Below, piece by piece: positions 28,124 through 36,707 of a DNA stretch of 64,000 nt. The position numbers and the translations under genes are program-made. The stretch's first letter is position 1, and every line of letters begins with the position of its first letter. The notes below the pieces were generated by a model, which did not search any database, had not been told where the DNA came from, and saw only the letters and a program-made list of their open reading frames with translations. Source of the stretch: Nevskia ramosa DSM 11499 (lineage in GTDB: Bacteria; Pseudomonadota; Gammaproteobacteria; Nevskiales; Nevskiaceae); assembly GCF_000420645.1 (NCBI RefSeq), contig NZ_ATVI01000005.1, positions 62,001 through 126,000 on the forward strand, given 5' to 3'.

Positions 28124-30316
28124 TCAGCTTGCTTGAGCCATCTCGACGCAGGCTTGCGAGACGCGTACCCGCAGGCCGTTGAGCACGGCGTTGCCGGACG
28201 GGATGTCGATCTCGGTGGCGTCGTTCGAGGTCAGGTCGTTGTAGCGGCCACCGCCGATCGCCACCGCGCGCCGCCAGCCGCCGCCATGGCCCCAGCCCTG
28301 CGGCAGGGCCACGGTGCCCGGCATCATCTCTTCGCTGATCGCGACTGGCGCCTGGATCTCGCCCCAGTGCGAGGTGATCACCGCGTCCTGACCATCGATA
28401 AGGCCCAGCGGCCTGGCGTCCGTCGGATGGATACGCAGGTGTGGGCGGCGATCGCCGGTGGTCAGCTTCGGGACGTTGTGCAGCCAGCTGTTCTGCGAGC
28501 GCAGTTCGCGCATCGAGATCAGCTGCAGCGGGAAGGCTGGATCGTGGGCTGCGGGGCGGGCGACGAGGCGCGCCATCTCGGTCTGCATCAGTGGCTGGGC
28601 GAGCGGGATCAGGCCTTGCGGATGATGGACACGCTTGCGGCCGACGCCGACGGCAGGCTCCGTATTGAGCTGCACGCCACTGGTCTGCGCGAACAATTTC
28701 TTCCGGCTGATGCCACGGCGCAAACCGAACCAGTCGCCGGCCGGGCCGATGCGCATGAACAGGTCGACGGCGGTCGCTGGACTCAGGCGGATGCCGAAGC
28801 GGCCGAGGAACTGTGCGGCCTTCGAGGCCGAGGGCACGATGCCGATGCGCTTGCAGATCTCGTCGATGATCCACCAGTCGTCGCGGGCGTTACCTCGTGG
28901 CGCGACCGTCGCTGGTGCCCATTGCGCGTACGGGACGCCGGCGTGCATCTGGCTGAAGATCGGCATGCCTTCGCGCTCCAGCCACAGGGTCGGCGGCAGG
29001 ATGTAGTGGGCGCGCTGGTTGGTCTCGGTGATGTAGGGATCGAGCGAGATCAGCAGGTCGAGTTCATCCAGTGCGGCACCGACATCGCCGGAGGCGCAGG
29101 AGGTGGTCGCGATGTTGCCGGAGGCGATCAGCAGTGCCCGCAGCTGGCCGCGGCCCGGCGTGCGGATCTCGCGCGGCAGGGTGGCAAGCGGGGAGGTGCC
29201 CATCACTTCCGGGATGCCGTCGACGCGAGTCCGCCAGCGGTCGTAGCCGTTGACCTTGAACAGCCGGGTGAAGCCCTCGGTATCGAGCATCGGCTGGCCG
29301 TAGACCATGCCGCCGCGCCGATCGAGATTGCCGGTGGCGATGTTGATGACGTCGATCAGATACTTGGTCAGGGTCGAGAACGGCCCCAGCGAAGCACCGC
29401 AGCGGCCGTACAGCGAGGCCGCCGGCGAAGCTGCGAAGTCTCGTGCGAGTTTCTGCACCTCAGTCCAGGCGATGCCGGTTTCGGTAGCGACGCGAGCCGG
29501 TGTCACGTCCTTCAGCAAGATCGGCAGGGACTCGGCACCGCGCGTCTGATGATGCAGTGCAGCCTGATCGGCAAGACCTTCGTCGAGGATGGTCTTCAGC
29601 ATGCCGGCGAGCAGCCAGGGATCGCCATCCGGGCGCATCGGCTGCCATTCGAATTGCACAGCGGTTTCCGAGCGGCGCGGATCGATGACCACCACGCGGC
29701 CGCCACGCTCGACGATCGCCGCCATCTGCTCCTTGACCCGGCCAGCGGTCATCATGCTGCCGTGAGTGACCACTGGATTGGCACCGAGCACCAGCAGGAA
29801 TTGCGTGTGGGCAATGTCCGGGAACGGCGTCACCAGGTTGTGGCCGTAGAGCAGTTCGCCGACCACCCAGTAGTTGTTGATGTCGACCGACGACGCCGTG
29901 TACAGGTGCTTGGTCTTCAGCGCCGCCGCCATGCCCAGCAGCCACATGAAGGCACCGTAGTTCCAGCCGTTCGGATTGCCGAGATGGACGCCGACGGACT
30001 CCATGCCGTAGCGCTTGATCACGCCGCGCAGGCGCAGGCCGATATCGTCGAGCGCCACCTCCCAGCTGACCGCACTGAAGCTGCCGTCCGGCTGGCGCTG
30101 CAGCGGTTCCAGCACGCGATCGGGATCGTCGCGGACAGCGCCGAAGGCTGCGCCCTTGGGGCACAGAAAGCCTTTCGAATTCGGGTGGTCGACGTCGCCA
30201 CGGATCTTCAGGACTTCGGCGCCGGCGATGCTGACAACGACGCCGCAGGCAGCTTCGCAGATGCCACAGAAGGTTTTTCGCTCGACGACGGTGCTGGCAG
30301 TTTGCTGCTGGCTCAT
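28124..30316 (-). CDS. Molybdopterin-dependent oxidoreductase (DMSO reductase superfamily), substrate unknown
   Basis: The ATG at 30316, with GAGGAG upstream, gives 730 residues. An N-terminal [4Fe-4S] site reads CGICEAACG, with the fourth Cys in GFLCPKGA, followed by LEPLQR. Molybdopterin-binding blocks include ANPVVTHGSMM, VVVIDPRRSETA and, near the C-terminus, LHNVPKLTTGDRRPHLRIHPTDARPLGLIDG (in part). No twin-Arg signal is seen, so it is probably cytoplasmic. No small Fe-S or membrane subunit is adjacent, so the electron partner is unknown. The metal ligand is not obvious (the region reads TASSVDIN). Formate dehydrogenase-like or hydroxylating activity are both possible. Confidence 0.78.
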   Translation of the reverse strand: MSQQQTASTVVERKTFCGICEAACGVVVSIAGAEVLKIRGDVDHPNSKGFLCPKGAAFGAVRDDPDRVLEPLQRQPDGSFSAVSWEVALDDIGLRLRGVIKRYGMESVGVHLGNPNGWNYGAFMWLLGMAAALKTKHLYTASSVDINNYWVVGELLYGHNLVTPFPDIAHTQFLLVLGANPVVTHGSMMTAGRVKEQMAAIVERGGRVVVIDPRRSETAVQFEWQPMRPDGDPWLLAGMLKTILDEGLADQAALHHQTRGAESLPILLKDVTPARVATETGIAWTEVQKLARDFAASPAASLYGRCGASLGPFSTLTKYLIDVINIATGNLDRRGGMVYGQPMLDTEGFTRLFKVNGYDRWRTRVDGIPEVMGTSPLATLPREIRTPGRGQLRALLIASGNIATTSCASGDVGAALDELDLLISLDPYITETNQRAHYILPPTLWLEREGMPIFSQMHAGVPYAQWAPATVAPRGNARDDWWIIDEICKRIGIVPSASKAAQFLGRFGIRLSPATAVDLFMRIGPAGDWFGLRRGISRKKLFAQTSGVQLNTEPAVGVGRKRVHHPQGLIPLAQPLMQTEMARLVARPAAHDPAFPLQLISMRELRSQNSWLHNVPKLTTGDRRPHLRIHPTDARPLGLIDGQDAVITSHWGEIQAPVAISEEMMPGTVALPQGWGHGGGWRRAVAIGGGRYNDLTSNDATEIDIPSGNAVLNGLRVRVSQACVEMAQAS

Positions 30317-30420
30317 GGACACACTCCTCGAATCGTGGGGCCCGACCTGGATCGTCATGTACTGCTGGACAGGTCTTGGCGCTTCTCTCGTTGTTGACAG
30401 CTTGAAGGACTCTAAACGAA

Positions 30421-30453
30421 GAAGCCGCCCGGCACGGGTGTGCGGGGCGGCTT
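30421..30453 (-). terminator. Hairpin downstream of the DECR-like SDR gene
   Basis: An inverted repeat (GAAGCCGCCC / GGGCGGCTTC) with a GC-rich loop lies 23 bases beyond the SDR stop on the minus strand and is followed there by TTCGTTT. It separates this gene from the molybdopterin oxidoreductase gene downstream. Confidence 0.6.
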
Positions 30454-30475
30454 CTGTTACTGCGTTACCGCTGGT

Positions 30476-31369
30476 TCACACCGAACGCTGCGCCTTGCTG
30501 GCGTTGGTCGCGGCGATGCCGGCTTCCTTGATGCGCGCCCAGGCGGCATCGTCGAGCTTGTTCAGGCCGGCGAAGGTCGACGGTGCGGCGAGATGATGGC
30601 CGCCGTCGATGCAGATGGTTTCGCCGGTGATGTAGTCGGCGCCGTCGCTCATCAGCAGGGTCATCAGGTTACCGAGTTCTTCCATCTTGCCGTAGCGGCC
30701 AGCCGGCACTTCATCGGCCTGGGTGGCGCCAACGGCGGCATCGCCGGTCGGGCTGAGCATCTGCCACGCATATTCGGTGGGGAACGGGCCGGGCGCGACG
30801 GCGTTCAGGCGGATGCCGTACTTCGCCCATTCGACGGCCAGCGACATGGTCATCGCATTGATCGCCGCCTTGGCCATTGCCGACGGTACGACATAGGCCG
30901 AGCCGGTCCAGATCCAGGTCACCAGGGTCGACACCACCGAGCCCGGCAGGCCGAGCGCGATCCAGCGCTTGCAGACGGCATGCGTGGTGAAAAAGCCGCC
31001 GTTCATCACCGTCGAGGTGATCGCTTCGAAGCCGCGCGGCGAGAGATCCTTGGTCGGGGCGATGAAGTTGGCGGCGGCGTTGTTGACCAGGCCGGTCAGC
31101 GGGCCGAACTTGTCGAAGATTTCGCCGACGGCGGCATCGACCAGTTCTGCCTTGCGGATGTCGACGGTCTGCACGAAGGCGCGCGGTGCGGCGTAGTCGG
31201 CATTGATTTCGGCAGCGGCGGCTTCGAGCACGTCGATGCGGCGGCCCCACAGGTGGACGTTGGCGCCCAGGCTGGCGAAGTGTTTCGCCATGCCCTTGCC
31301 GAGACCGGTGCCGCCACCGGTGACGAGAATGCGTTTGCCGGCCAGTGCGTCTGCGGAGTAGAGCGCCAT
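30476..31369 (-). CDS. 2,4-Dienoyl-CoA-reductase-like SDR
   Basis: With the ATG at 31369 (MALYSADAL) the protein has 297 residues. It has the NADP motif VTGGGTGLGKGMAKHF and NNAAANFIAPTKDLSPRGF. In place of Tyr-x3-Lys it has PSAMAKAAINAMT, with Ser at the Tyr position and the Lys kept. That substitution, and SLAVEWAKYGIRLNAVAPGPFPTE, match the 2,4-dienoyl-CoA reductase (DECR) branch. It would reduce dienoyl-CoA from unsaturated chains. Operator 3 (GTACGG-TA-CCATAC) lies 28 bases upstream of the start. A 3-hydroxyacyl-CoA role is an alternative. Confidence 0.78.
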   Translation of the reverse strand: MALYSADALAGKRILVTGGGTGLGKGMAKHFASLGANVHLWGRRIDVLEAAAAEINADYAAPRAFVQTVDIRKAELVDAAVGEIFDKFGPLTGLVNNAAANFIAPTKDLSPRGFEAITSTVMNGGFFTTHAVCKRWIALGLPGSVVSTLVTWIWTGSAYVVPSAMAKAAINAMTMSLAVEWAKYGIRLNAVAPGPFPTEYAWQMLSPTGDAAVGATQADEVPAGRYGKMEELGNLMTLLMSDGADYITGETICIDGGHHLAAPSTFAGLNKLDDAAWARIKEAGIAATNASKAQRSV

Positions 31370-31396
31370 CGTTTTGTTCTCTGGAGGGTAAAAAAG

Positions 31397-31410
31397 GTAC
31401 GGTACCATAC
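31397..31410. promoter_or_regulatory. Palindromic operator 3, GTACGG-TA-CCATAC
   Basis: This variant of the shared palindrome has one mismatch to the consensus left arm. It is 28 bases upstream of the DECR-like SDR on the minus strand, and on the plus strand it runs into TACGAT (31408-31413), a -10-like hexamer that would point at the flavoprotein gene at 31626. Confidence 0.6.
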
Positions 31411-31561
31411 GATATTGCCCTTGCCGCTTCAATTGCCACTCAGCCGCCAGATGCTGTTGGGAGCTGTCTGAAGTTGATCCAGCGAGTTTCTTTTGGGAAA
31501 GCCCGCTATCTGTCGGCCGCAAATCGCGAGAAGACGGACTTGTCTTGGCGGTGTTAGAAGG

Positions 31562-31573
31562 CTAGCATGCTAG
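31562..31573. promoter_or_regulatory. Perfect 12-base palindrome CTAGCATGCTAG upstream of the flavoprotein gene
   Basis: The palindrome lies about 50 bases upstream of the ATG at 31626 and may be an operator for a local regulator such as the GntR protein encoded at 33171. No second copy was noticed. Confidence 0.4.
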
Positions 31574-31625
31574 TGCAAGGACGCGTTTCGCGAGTCTCGC
31601 TGCCCCTACAGATCGGAGGAAAGCA

Positions 31626-33053
31626 ATGTCGAATCAGTACGATGCAATCGTGATTGGAAGCGGGATCGGCGGTGGTGGTGTCGGTACGCTCTTGGCGCAC
31701 GCGGGCTGGAAAGTGCTGATGCTGGAGCGCAACAAGCTGATTGGCGGCCGCTGCATTTCCTATGACCGCTCGGGTTGCGTGATGGACCTGGGCTGGCACT
31801 TCTACTGCCTGGGCAAGGTCGGCCCGCTGCAGGAGATTCTCGATCGCGTCGGCTTGCCGGACAGCATTCCCTGGAATGATCTCAACGGTACCTCGTACAT
31901 CCAGATCGGCAAGGAGCAGAAGAAGTATTCCAAGCAGTCGATGTACGAGGCCGCGTCGGAAGACGAGCGCGACAACTTCAAGGGACTCTTCCGGGCGGTT
32001 TTCACGATCACCGACGAGGAACTGGAGAAACTCTGGTACGTGCCCGTCGAGCAGTGGGTGCAGACCTTTACCAAGGACAAGATGGCGAACACGCTCATCG
32101 AGAGCTTCGTCTCCCAGTACTTCTGCGTGCCGTCGAGCGAAGCCAGCTCCGCAGAATTCATCCGCGCGTTCCGTGACGTGATGTCCAACCGGGCGACGTC
32201 GTACCCTTCGGGCGGCAACTACTCGGTGCCCGCGGCCTACATCGAGGCGATCAAGAAGTTCGGCGGCGTGGTCAAGACCGATACGCCGGTGGCCAAGGTC
32301 ATCGTCGAGAACGGCGCCGCAGTGGGCGTGATCACCGAAGGCGGAGAAGAGTTCCGCGCGCCGGTGATCATCAGCAATGCCGATCTGAAGATGACCGTGT
32401 CCGAGTTCGTCGGCGAACAACACTTCCCGAAGGCGTACGTGGAGAAGGTGAAGAACCTCACTTACTCCTGCCACGGTGTGATGCTGCGCGTGCTGCTGTC
32501 CGAGAAGGTCACCGACAAGCAGGTGGTGATCTATATCCCTGACGACAAGTCGCCGCCCTGCAAGGTCACGGACGAGATGAAGGAGGGCAAGGTGCCGCAC
32601 CTGATCGGTGGCTGCTTCGGCTCGCCGACCGAATTCGACGTGAAGCTCGCCCCGCCAGGCAAGCAGATGATCACCTCGCTGCACGCCTGCCCGGCAGACA
32701 TTCGCGACAACATCGACGAATGGCGCGAGTCGCTGATGCGCTCGTTCTACGAGGTTTACCCCGAAGCTCACGGCAAGGTCGAGAAGGTCTGGGTCGATCC
32801 GCCCTCGCTGATCAAGGGCATGGCGGGTGAGACCGGCGCCATCATCGGCATCGGTCAGACCATTCATCAGGTGCATGAGAAGCGGCCTTCGGTGGTCAGC
32901 CCGCTGAAGGGCTTGTACTTCGCTTCCTCCGAGGCCGGCGGCCACGGCATCGGCACTGAACTTGCCGCAACCAGCGCGCTGGAACTGTTCGAAAAGCTGG
33001 AGCCGATGATCAAGGCATCGAAGGACAAGAAGCCCGATCTGGTTCCTGCCTGA
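31626..33053 (+). CDS. CrtI-like FAD-dependent oxidoreductase, substrate unknown
   Basis: This 475-residue protein begins with the dinucleotide motif AIVIGSGIGGGGVGTLLAHAGWKVLMLERNKLIGGRCISY, typical of the phytoene desaturase/amine oxidase family (about residues 8-45). It ends with a FAD-binding block GLYFASSEAGGHGIGTELAATSALELFEKL. The middle part does not match carotenoid desaturases I recall, and no carotenoid gene is adjacent, so a carotenoid role is not supported even though the organism is phototrophic. A ribosome site AGGAAAG precedes the ATG. A hairpin terminator follows, so it is probably a single-gene unit. The Lys-rich codon context is less GC-extreme than its neighbours. Confidence 0.7.
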   Translation: MSNQYDAIVIGSGIGGGGVGTLLAHAGWKVLMLERNKLIGGRCISYDRSGCVMDLGWHFYCLGKVGPLQEILDRVGLPDSIPWNDLNGTSYIQIGKEQKKYSKQSMYEAASEDERDNFKGLFRAVFTITDEELEKLWYVPVEQWVQTFTKDKMANTLIESFVSQYFCVPSSEASSAEFIRAFRDVMSNRATSYPSGGNYSVPAAYIEAIKKFGGVVKTDTPVAKVIVENGAAVGVITEGGEEFRAPVIISNADLKMTVSEFVGEQHFPKAYVEKVKNLTYSCHGVMLRVLLSEKVTDKQVVIYIPDDKSPPCKVTDEMKEGKVPHLIGGCFGSPTEFDVKLAPPGKQMITSLHACPADIRDNIDEWRESLMRSFYEVYPEAHGKVEKVWVDPPSLIKGMAGETGAIIGIGQTIHQVHEKRPSVVSPLKGLYFASSEAGGHGIGTELAATSALELFEKLEPMIKASKDKKPDLVPA

Positions 33054-33086
33054 TACTCGGTCCATTTGAAGGCACTGCGTGCTGAT

Positions 33087-33117
33087 GGAGCTTTGCGGTT
33101 TTCAGCCGCAAAGCTCC
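33087..33117 (+). terminator. Hairpin terminator after the flavoprotein gene
   Basis: A perfect 12-base inverted repeat (GGAGCTTTGCGG / CCGCAAAGCTCC) with a 7-base loop TTTTCAG lies 34 bases after the stop. There is no following T-run. Confidence 0.6.
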
Positions 33118-33170
33118 CGCTCTGCCCACTCGTCACGCGGGAAGGACCTGTTCCACAGCCGAGAGCGTAG

Positions 33171-33992
33171 ATGCCAGCCTCCAAGCGCAGTCCGTCAACC
33201 GTCACGGAGGAAACCGAAGAGCACGCTGCTTTGGCCGCGATTTCCGAGCCTGTCTCTCGCAACCCAGGTGCGGGACGGGCGACGGCTCGAATCTCGGGCT
33301 CCGGCTGGAGCCGCGCCATCGTCCGCGGCGTTCGAGCCAACGACCTTTCGGGCAAGGCGGGCGAAATTGCCGCCGAGCTCGAAGAGCGGCTGGTCAGTGG
33401 TCACTATCGCTTTGGCGAGACGCTTTCGATCTACACCTTGGCCAGCCAGTTCGAGGCCAGCCGACAGCCTGTTGCCGCAGCTGTGTTGTATCTCCGCAGC
33501 GTGGGCTATCTCGAAATCATTCCGCAGGTAGGCTGCCGGGTGGTCTCGCCGTCGCCGCAGGAAGTCGAAGACTTCTACGTCCTGTTTTCGCATACCGAGG
33601 CGGTGATCTCCCGCTTTGCGGCGCAGCGGCATGAGGGAGAGGAGGCTGAGGAACTGCTCGCGATCGCGGAGGAACTTGCGGCCAACCCGTTCAAGACCAG
33701 CTACGACCGCCGGGCGATGGCCGATGGCATCTCGATCTTCCATGACCGCATCAGCGCGATGGCGCGCTCGCAACTGGTGGTGGAACGGATCAGCAATCTT
33801 CGCCGGATTTTCCGCTTCTACCTGAGCCAGGGTCGCCTGCGGCCGGATCCCGTGTCGGGCCCTCCGACACACATGAATCAGCTGCGCATCGACTTGGCCC
33901 AATCCATACTCGCGCGCAAGCCGATGGAAGCTGGCAGCCGCACGGAGGAATACATCCTCAATGACATCGACGAGTGGGCGCGCGTGGTTTGA
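33171..33992 (+). CDS. GntR-family transcriptional regulator (FCD-type)
   Basis: This 273-residue protein has an N-terminal extension of about 60 residues followed by a winged helix (GKAGEIAAELEERLVSGHYRFGETLSIYTLASQFEASRQPVAAAVLYLRSVGYLEIIPQVGCRV in part), the GntR DNA-binding pattern. A helical C-terminal domain of the FCD type follows (FYVLFSHTEAVISRFAAQ and a later FHDRISAMARSQLVVERI). Such proteins sense carboxylic acids. It lies between the flavoprotein gene and a PECR-like SDR gene, the likely targets. The unusually long N-terminus leaves a later start possible. Confidence 0.78.
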   Translation: MPASKRSPSTVTEETEEHAALAAISEPVSRNPGAGRATARISGSGWSRAIVRGVRANDLSGKAGEIAAELEERLVSGHYRFGETLSIYTLASQFEASRQPVAAAVLYLRSVGYLEIIPQVGCRVVSPSPQEVEDFYVLFSHTEAVISRFAAQRHEGEEAEELLAIAEELAANPFKTSYDRRAMADGISIFHDRISAMARSQLVVERISNLRRIFRFYLSQGRLRPDPVSGPPTHMNQLRIDLAQSILARKPMEAGSRTEEYILNDIDEWARVV

Positions 33993-34225
33993 GTGTGTTT
34001 GCTAGTTGCCAGATGTCGAAGCGGACGCCGTCCGCGCGCGGGGCGGCCGGTTGGCTAAAAGTGCCGAGAGCGTCCTTTTTCTTCTCCGAGTTGTTCGGGT
34101 AACGTGCGCTGCGCGGCCCAGGTCGCGCTCGAACCTCGGAACGAAGCTGAGCACGCGAGGCTTCGCTGCTCTTTCGGCAGGTCCGAATGCCATAGCGCCA
34201 ACCATCGCCTCGCTCAGAACACGCA
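33993..34225. other. Intergenic region with no recognised gene
   Basis: These 233 bases between the GntR gene and the next SDR hold short overlapping frames without family signatures. No clear terminator, promoter pair or repeat was seen. The SDR start at 34226 has only a weak ribosome site, so its transcript may begin here. Confidence 0.5.
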
Positions 34226-35143
34226 ATGTCCTACCAATCGGTCTTCCGCGCAGATCTTTTCGCCAATCAGGTGATCATCGTTACCGGGGCCGGCAGCGGC
34301 ATCGGTCGCTGCACCGCTCATGAACTTGCCTCTCTTGGGGCGATCGTCGCGCTCGTCGGTCGTGATCTTGAAAAGCTGGCGGTCGTCAAAGGCGAGATCG
34401 AGGCGAGCGGCATCGGCGCCGACAAGGTGACCATGCACGCCTGCGACATCCGCAAGGAGGAGCAGGTCATCGCGATGATCGATGACGTGCTCGCCCGACA
34501 CGCCCGGATCGACTGCCTGGTCAACAACGCCGGCGGGCAGTATCGCCAGCCGCTGGATCAGATCAGCAGCAAGGGCTTCGAGGCGGTCGTCCGGCTCAAC
34601 CTCTTCGGCGGCTTCATGGTGATGCGGGAGGTCTACAACCGCTGGATGAAGCAGCATGGCGGCGCGATCGTCAACATGATTGCCGACATCTGGGGCGGGT
34701 GGTTTCAGTACGGCCACTCCGGTGCTTCGCGTGGCGGCATGTGGACGCTCTCGCAGACCGCTGCTTCGGAATGGGCGCACTCGGGCGTGCGGGTCAACTG
34801 TGTTGCGCCGGGCGGCATCGCCAGCAGCGGCTTCGATACCTACGAGCCCAATGTGCAGGAAGACATCCTCAAATATCCCGCGTCGGTACCTGCGCAGCGC
34901 TACGGAAATGTCGCGGAGATTTCTGCCGCCATTACCTACCTGCTGTCGCCTGCGGCTGCCTACATCACCGGTTCCTGTATCCGCGTCGATGGCGGAGCAC
35001 CGAACGCTCGTTGCTGGAATCCGCCGGAGCCGATGACCGAAGGTCTCGACAACGACAAGTCGCGGGAATTCGCGGCGTTTCATCTGGACACGCCGCCGCA
35101 ACTGCTCACCGAAGGCGTCAAGACGCGCTCATCCAGGAGCTAG
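34226..35143 (+). CDS. PECR-like short-chain dehydrogenase (trans-2-enoyl-CoA reductase type)
   Basis: This 305-residue SDR has VTGAGSGIGRCTAHEL and NNAGGQYRQPLDQISSKGF. At the usual Tyr-x3-Lys site it reads HSGASRGGMWTLSQTAASEWAHSGVRVNCVAPGGI, with Ser and Arg at the two catalytic positions. The same Arg is found in peroxisomal trans-2-enoyl-CoA reductase (PECR), so an enoyl-CoA reductase role is more likely than a hydroxyl dehydrogenase. A C-terminal tail of about 45 residues after VDGGAPNARCW is unusual. It sits between the GntR and TetR genes. Confidence 0.72.
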   Translation: MSYQSVFRADLFANQVIIVTGAGSGIGRCTAHELASLGAIVALVGRDLEKLAVVKGEIEASGIGADKVTMHACDIRKEEQVIAMIDDVLARHARIDCLVNNAGGQYRQPLDQISSKGFEAVVRLNLFGGFMVMREVYNRWMKQHGGAIVNMIADIWGGWFQYGHSGASRGGMWTLSQTAASEWAHSGVRVNCVAPGGIASSGFDTYEPNVQEDILKYPASVPAQRYGNVAEISAAITYLLSPAAAYITGSCIRVDGGAPNARCWNPPEPMTEGLDNDKSREFAAFHLDTPPQLLTEGVKTRSSRS

Positions 35144-35187
35144 GCCAGACAGCCCGCATTCGAGATGAGCGGTTCGTGAATCAGACG

Positions 35188-35862
35188 ATGATCACGCCTC
35201 CCGATCCGTTGTCTGCTGCCGCTGAGCCGCCCAGGCCGGTTGCGCGCACTCGTGGCCGGCCTACCCGGGAGGAAGGCGAGGCGCTGCGCCAGAGCATCCT
35301 CGATGCCGCGCTGCAACTGTTCATCGCCCGTGGTCTGAAGGCGGCGAGCATGGAAGGCATCGCCCGCGAGGCCGGCGTGGCGAAGATCACGCTGTACCGA
35401 CACTACGAGACCAAGGAGCAGTTGTTCGTCGAAGTGGCGCGCCGCGCGCAGCTGTCGGTGCGGGCGCGGCTCGGCACCATGGCCGATGCCGACGTGCCGC
35501 TGGAAACCGCGCTGCGGGCGATCATCACCAAGCTTTACGACGGCTACACGCACCCGGACTATCTCGCCGTGATGCGCATGGTGATCGCCGAAGCCGGCCG
35601 CTTCCCGAAGCTGGGCCGGGCCATGCTCGAAGACGCGCAGCATATTTCCGAGCCGCTGGTCGCCTACCTGCAGGCGCTCAAGGACAAGGGGCTGGTCGAT
35701 ATCGATTCGCCCTACGACGCCGCCGTGCAGATTTCCGGCATGGCCAGCGGGGCAGGGCGCTACCTGCTGCTGACGCCGTCGCGCCATCCGGCCAGCCGCA
35801 AGCGCTGGGTGGAGTCGCTGGTGAGCTTGTTCGTGAAAGCCTGGCGAATGCCAAAGTCCTGA
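35188..35862 (+). CDS. TetR-family transcriptional regulator
   Basis: The ATG at 35188 gives 224 residues; an in-frame GTG at 35176 is possible. The N-terminal HTH reads LRQSILDAALQLFIARGLKAASMEGIAREAGVAKITLYRHYETKEQLF in its usual place, about residues 35-85. The C-terminal domain (AMRM.IAEAGRFPKLGRAMLEDAQ-like, then ISGMASGAGRYLL) resembles the AefR/TetR_C_7 group. It is one of two tandem TetR genes and a candidate for the repressor of the GTATGG-N2-CCATAC sites, though no such site lies at its own promoter. Confidence 0.85.
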   Translation: MITPPDPLSAAAEPPRPVARTRGRPTREEGEALRQSILDAALQLFIARGLKAASMEGIAREAGVAKITLYRHYETKEQLFVEVARRAQLSVRARLGTMADADVPLETALRAIITKLYDGYTHPDYLAVMRMVIAEAGRFPKLGRAMLEDAQHISEPLVAYLQALKDKGLVDIDSPYDAAVQISGMASGAGRYLLLTPSRHPASRKRWVESLVSLFVKAWRMPKS

Positions 35863-35975
35863 TTGGTTCCGATTGCACCTGATCGGCCGATAGGTCCGCC
35901 GGCCCGGATAGAATGAGGGCACGGCTTCTGCATCAACGAAAAGAAGCCACTCCTGAAGCTCTGCCCGGATTCCGA

Positions 35976-36629
35976 ATGCTGACGACGATTGGCCCCCGAC
36001 CGACCCGACGTACCCGCAGCAAGCATGGCGGCAAGAAGCCGACCATCGAGGAGCGGCTGCTGGCGGCGATGGAGCGGATGCTCGAACAGGGTCAGCGCTT
36101 CGTGACGCTGTCGGTCGAGGAACTGGCGGTGGAAGCCGGGATGTCGCGCGGCACCTTCTATTCGCATTTCCGCGACAAGAACGAGCTGATCGCCCGGCTG
36201 ATGAGCCTGATCACCGACGAGATCGTCGATAGTGCCGGCAGCTGGCTGGGCACCGGGCCCGGCGGCGAACGGCCGCTGCGCCAGGACATGGAAGCGACGA
36301 TGATCGGCGTCAGCAAGACGTTCCGGAAGCATCACGCGATCCTGTCGGCGTTCAACGACAGCGCCCGCAACGACGAAGCGCTGGGCATCCAGTTCCAGAA
36401 GATGATGGACACCATCTGCGGCCGCTGCCGGGCTGCGATCGCTGCCGTCAATCGCAGTGGCGCCTGCCGCCCGGAAACGGGTGATGACGTGGCCGATGCG
36501 CTGTCCTGGTTCGTCGTCACCTATCTCGGCCGCTTCAGCGCGATCCGTCATGGCGAGGATCTCGATCGCCTGATCAAGGCGGTGGCCCACGTCAGCGTCT
36601 GCGCGATCTTCGCCGACGAGAAGTCCTGA
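35976..36629 (+). CDS. TetR-family transcriptional regulator
   Basis: An ATG at 35976 gives 217 residues; an in-frame ATG at 35913 would add 21 residues, and neither has a strong ribosome site. The HTH is EERLLAAMERMLEQGQRFVTLSVEELAVEAGMSRGTFYSHFRDKNELI, in the standard TetR position. The C-terminal part resembles regulators found next to alkane hydroxylase genes. It converges on the AlkB-like gene at 36708, with a strong bidirectional terminator between them, and could bind the TGAACA-N3-TGTTCA palindrome upstream of that gene (inference). Confidence 0.85.
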   Translation: MLTTIGPRPTRRTRSKHGGKKPTIEERLLAAMERMLEQGQRFVTLSVEELAVEAGMSRGTFYSHFRDKNELIARLMSLITDEIVDSAGSWLGTGPGGERPLRQDMEATMIGVSKTFRKHHAILSAFNDSARNDEALGIQFQKMMDTICGRCRAAIAAVNRSGACRPETGDDVADALSWFVVTYLGRFSAIRHGEDLDRLIKAVAHVSVCAIFADEKS

Positions 36630-36660
36630 GTCGCGGCCTCAAGCAAGCGAACGTGAAAAA

Positions 36661-36693
36661 GGCGGCGTCATCTCTCGATGACGCCGCCTTTTT
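36661..36693. terminator. Strong bidirectional terminator
   Basis: A perfect 11-base inverted repeat (GGCGGCGTCAT / ATGACGCCGCC) with loop CTCTCG is preceded by AAAAA and followed by TTTTT. It serves the TetR gene on the plus strand and the AlkB-like gene on the minus strand. Confidence 0.92.
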
Positions 36694-36707
36694 GTTACGG
36701 CTCTGCG

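Noticed and set aside
28133-30397. Long plus-strand open frame opposite the molybdopterin oxidoreductase
   Set aside because: It shadows a gene with a [4Fe-4S] site and molybdopterin motifs and has no family signature of its own.
31626-33053. Naming the flavoprotein phytoene desaturase (crtI) for carotenoid synthesis
   Set aside because: Only the FAD-binding ends match. No other carotenoid gene is adjacent, and its neighbours are acyl-CoA-type SDRs and a GntR regulator.
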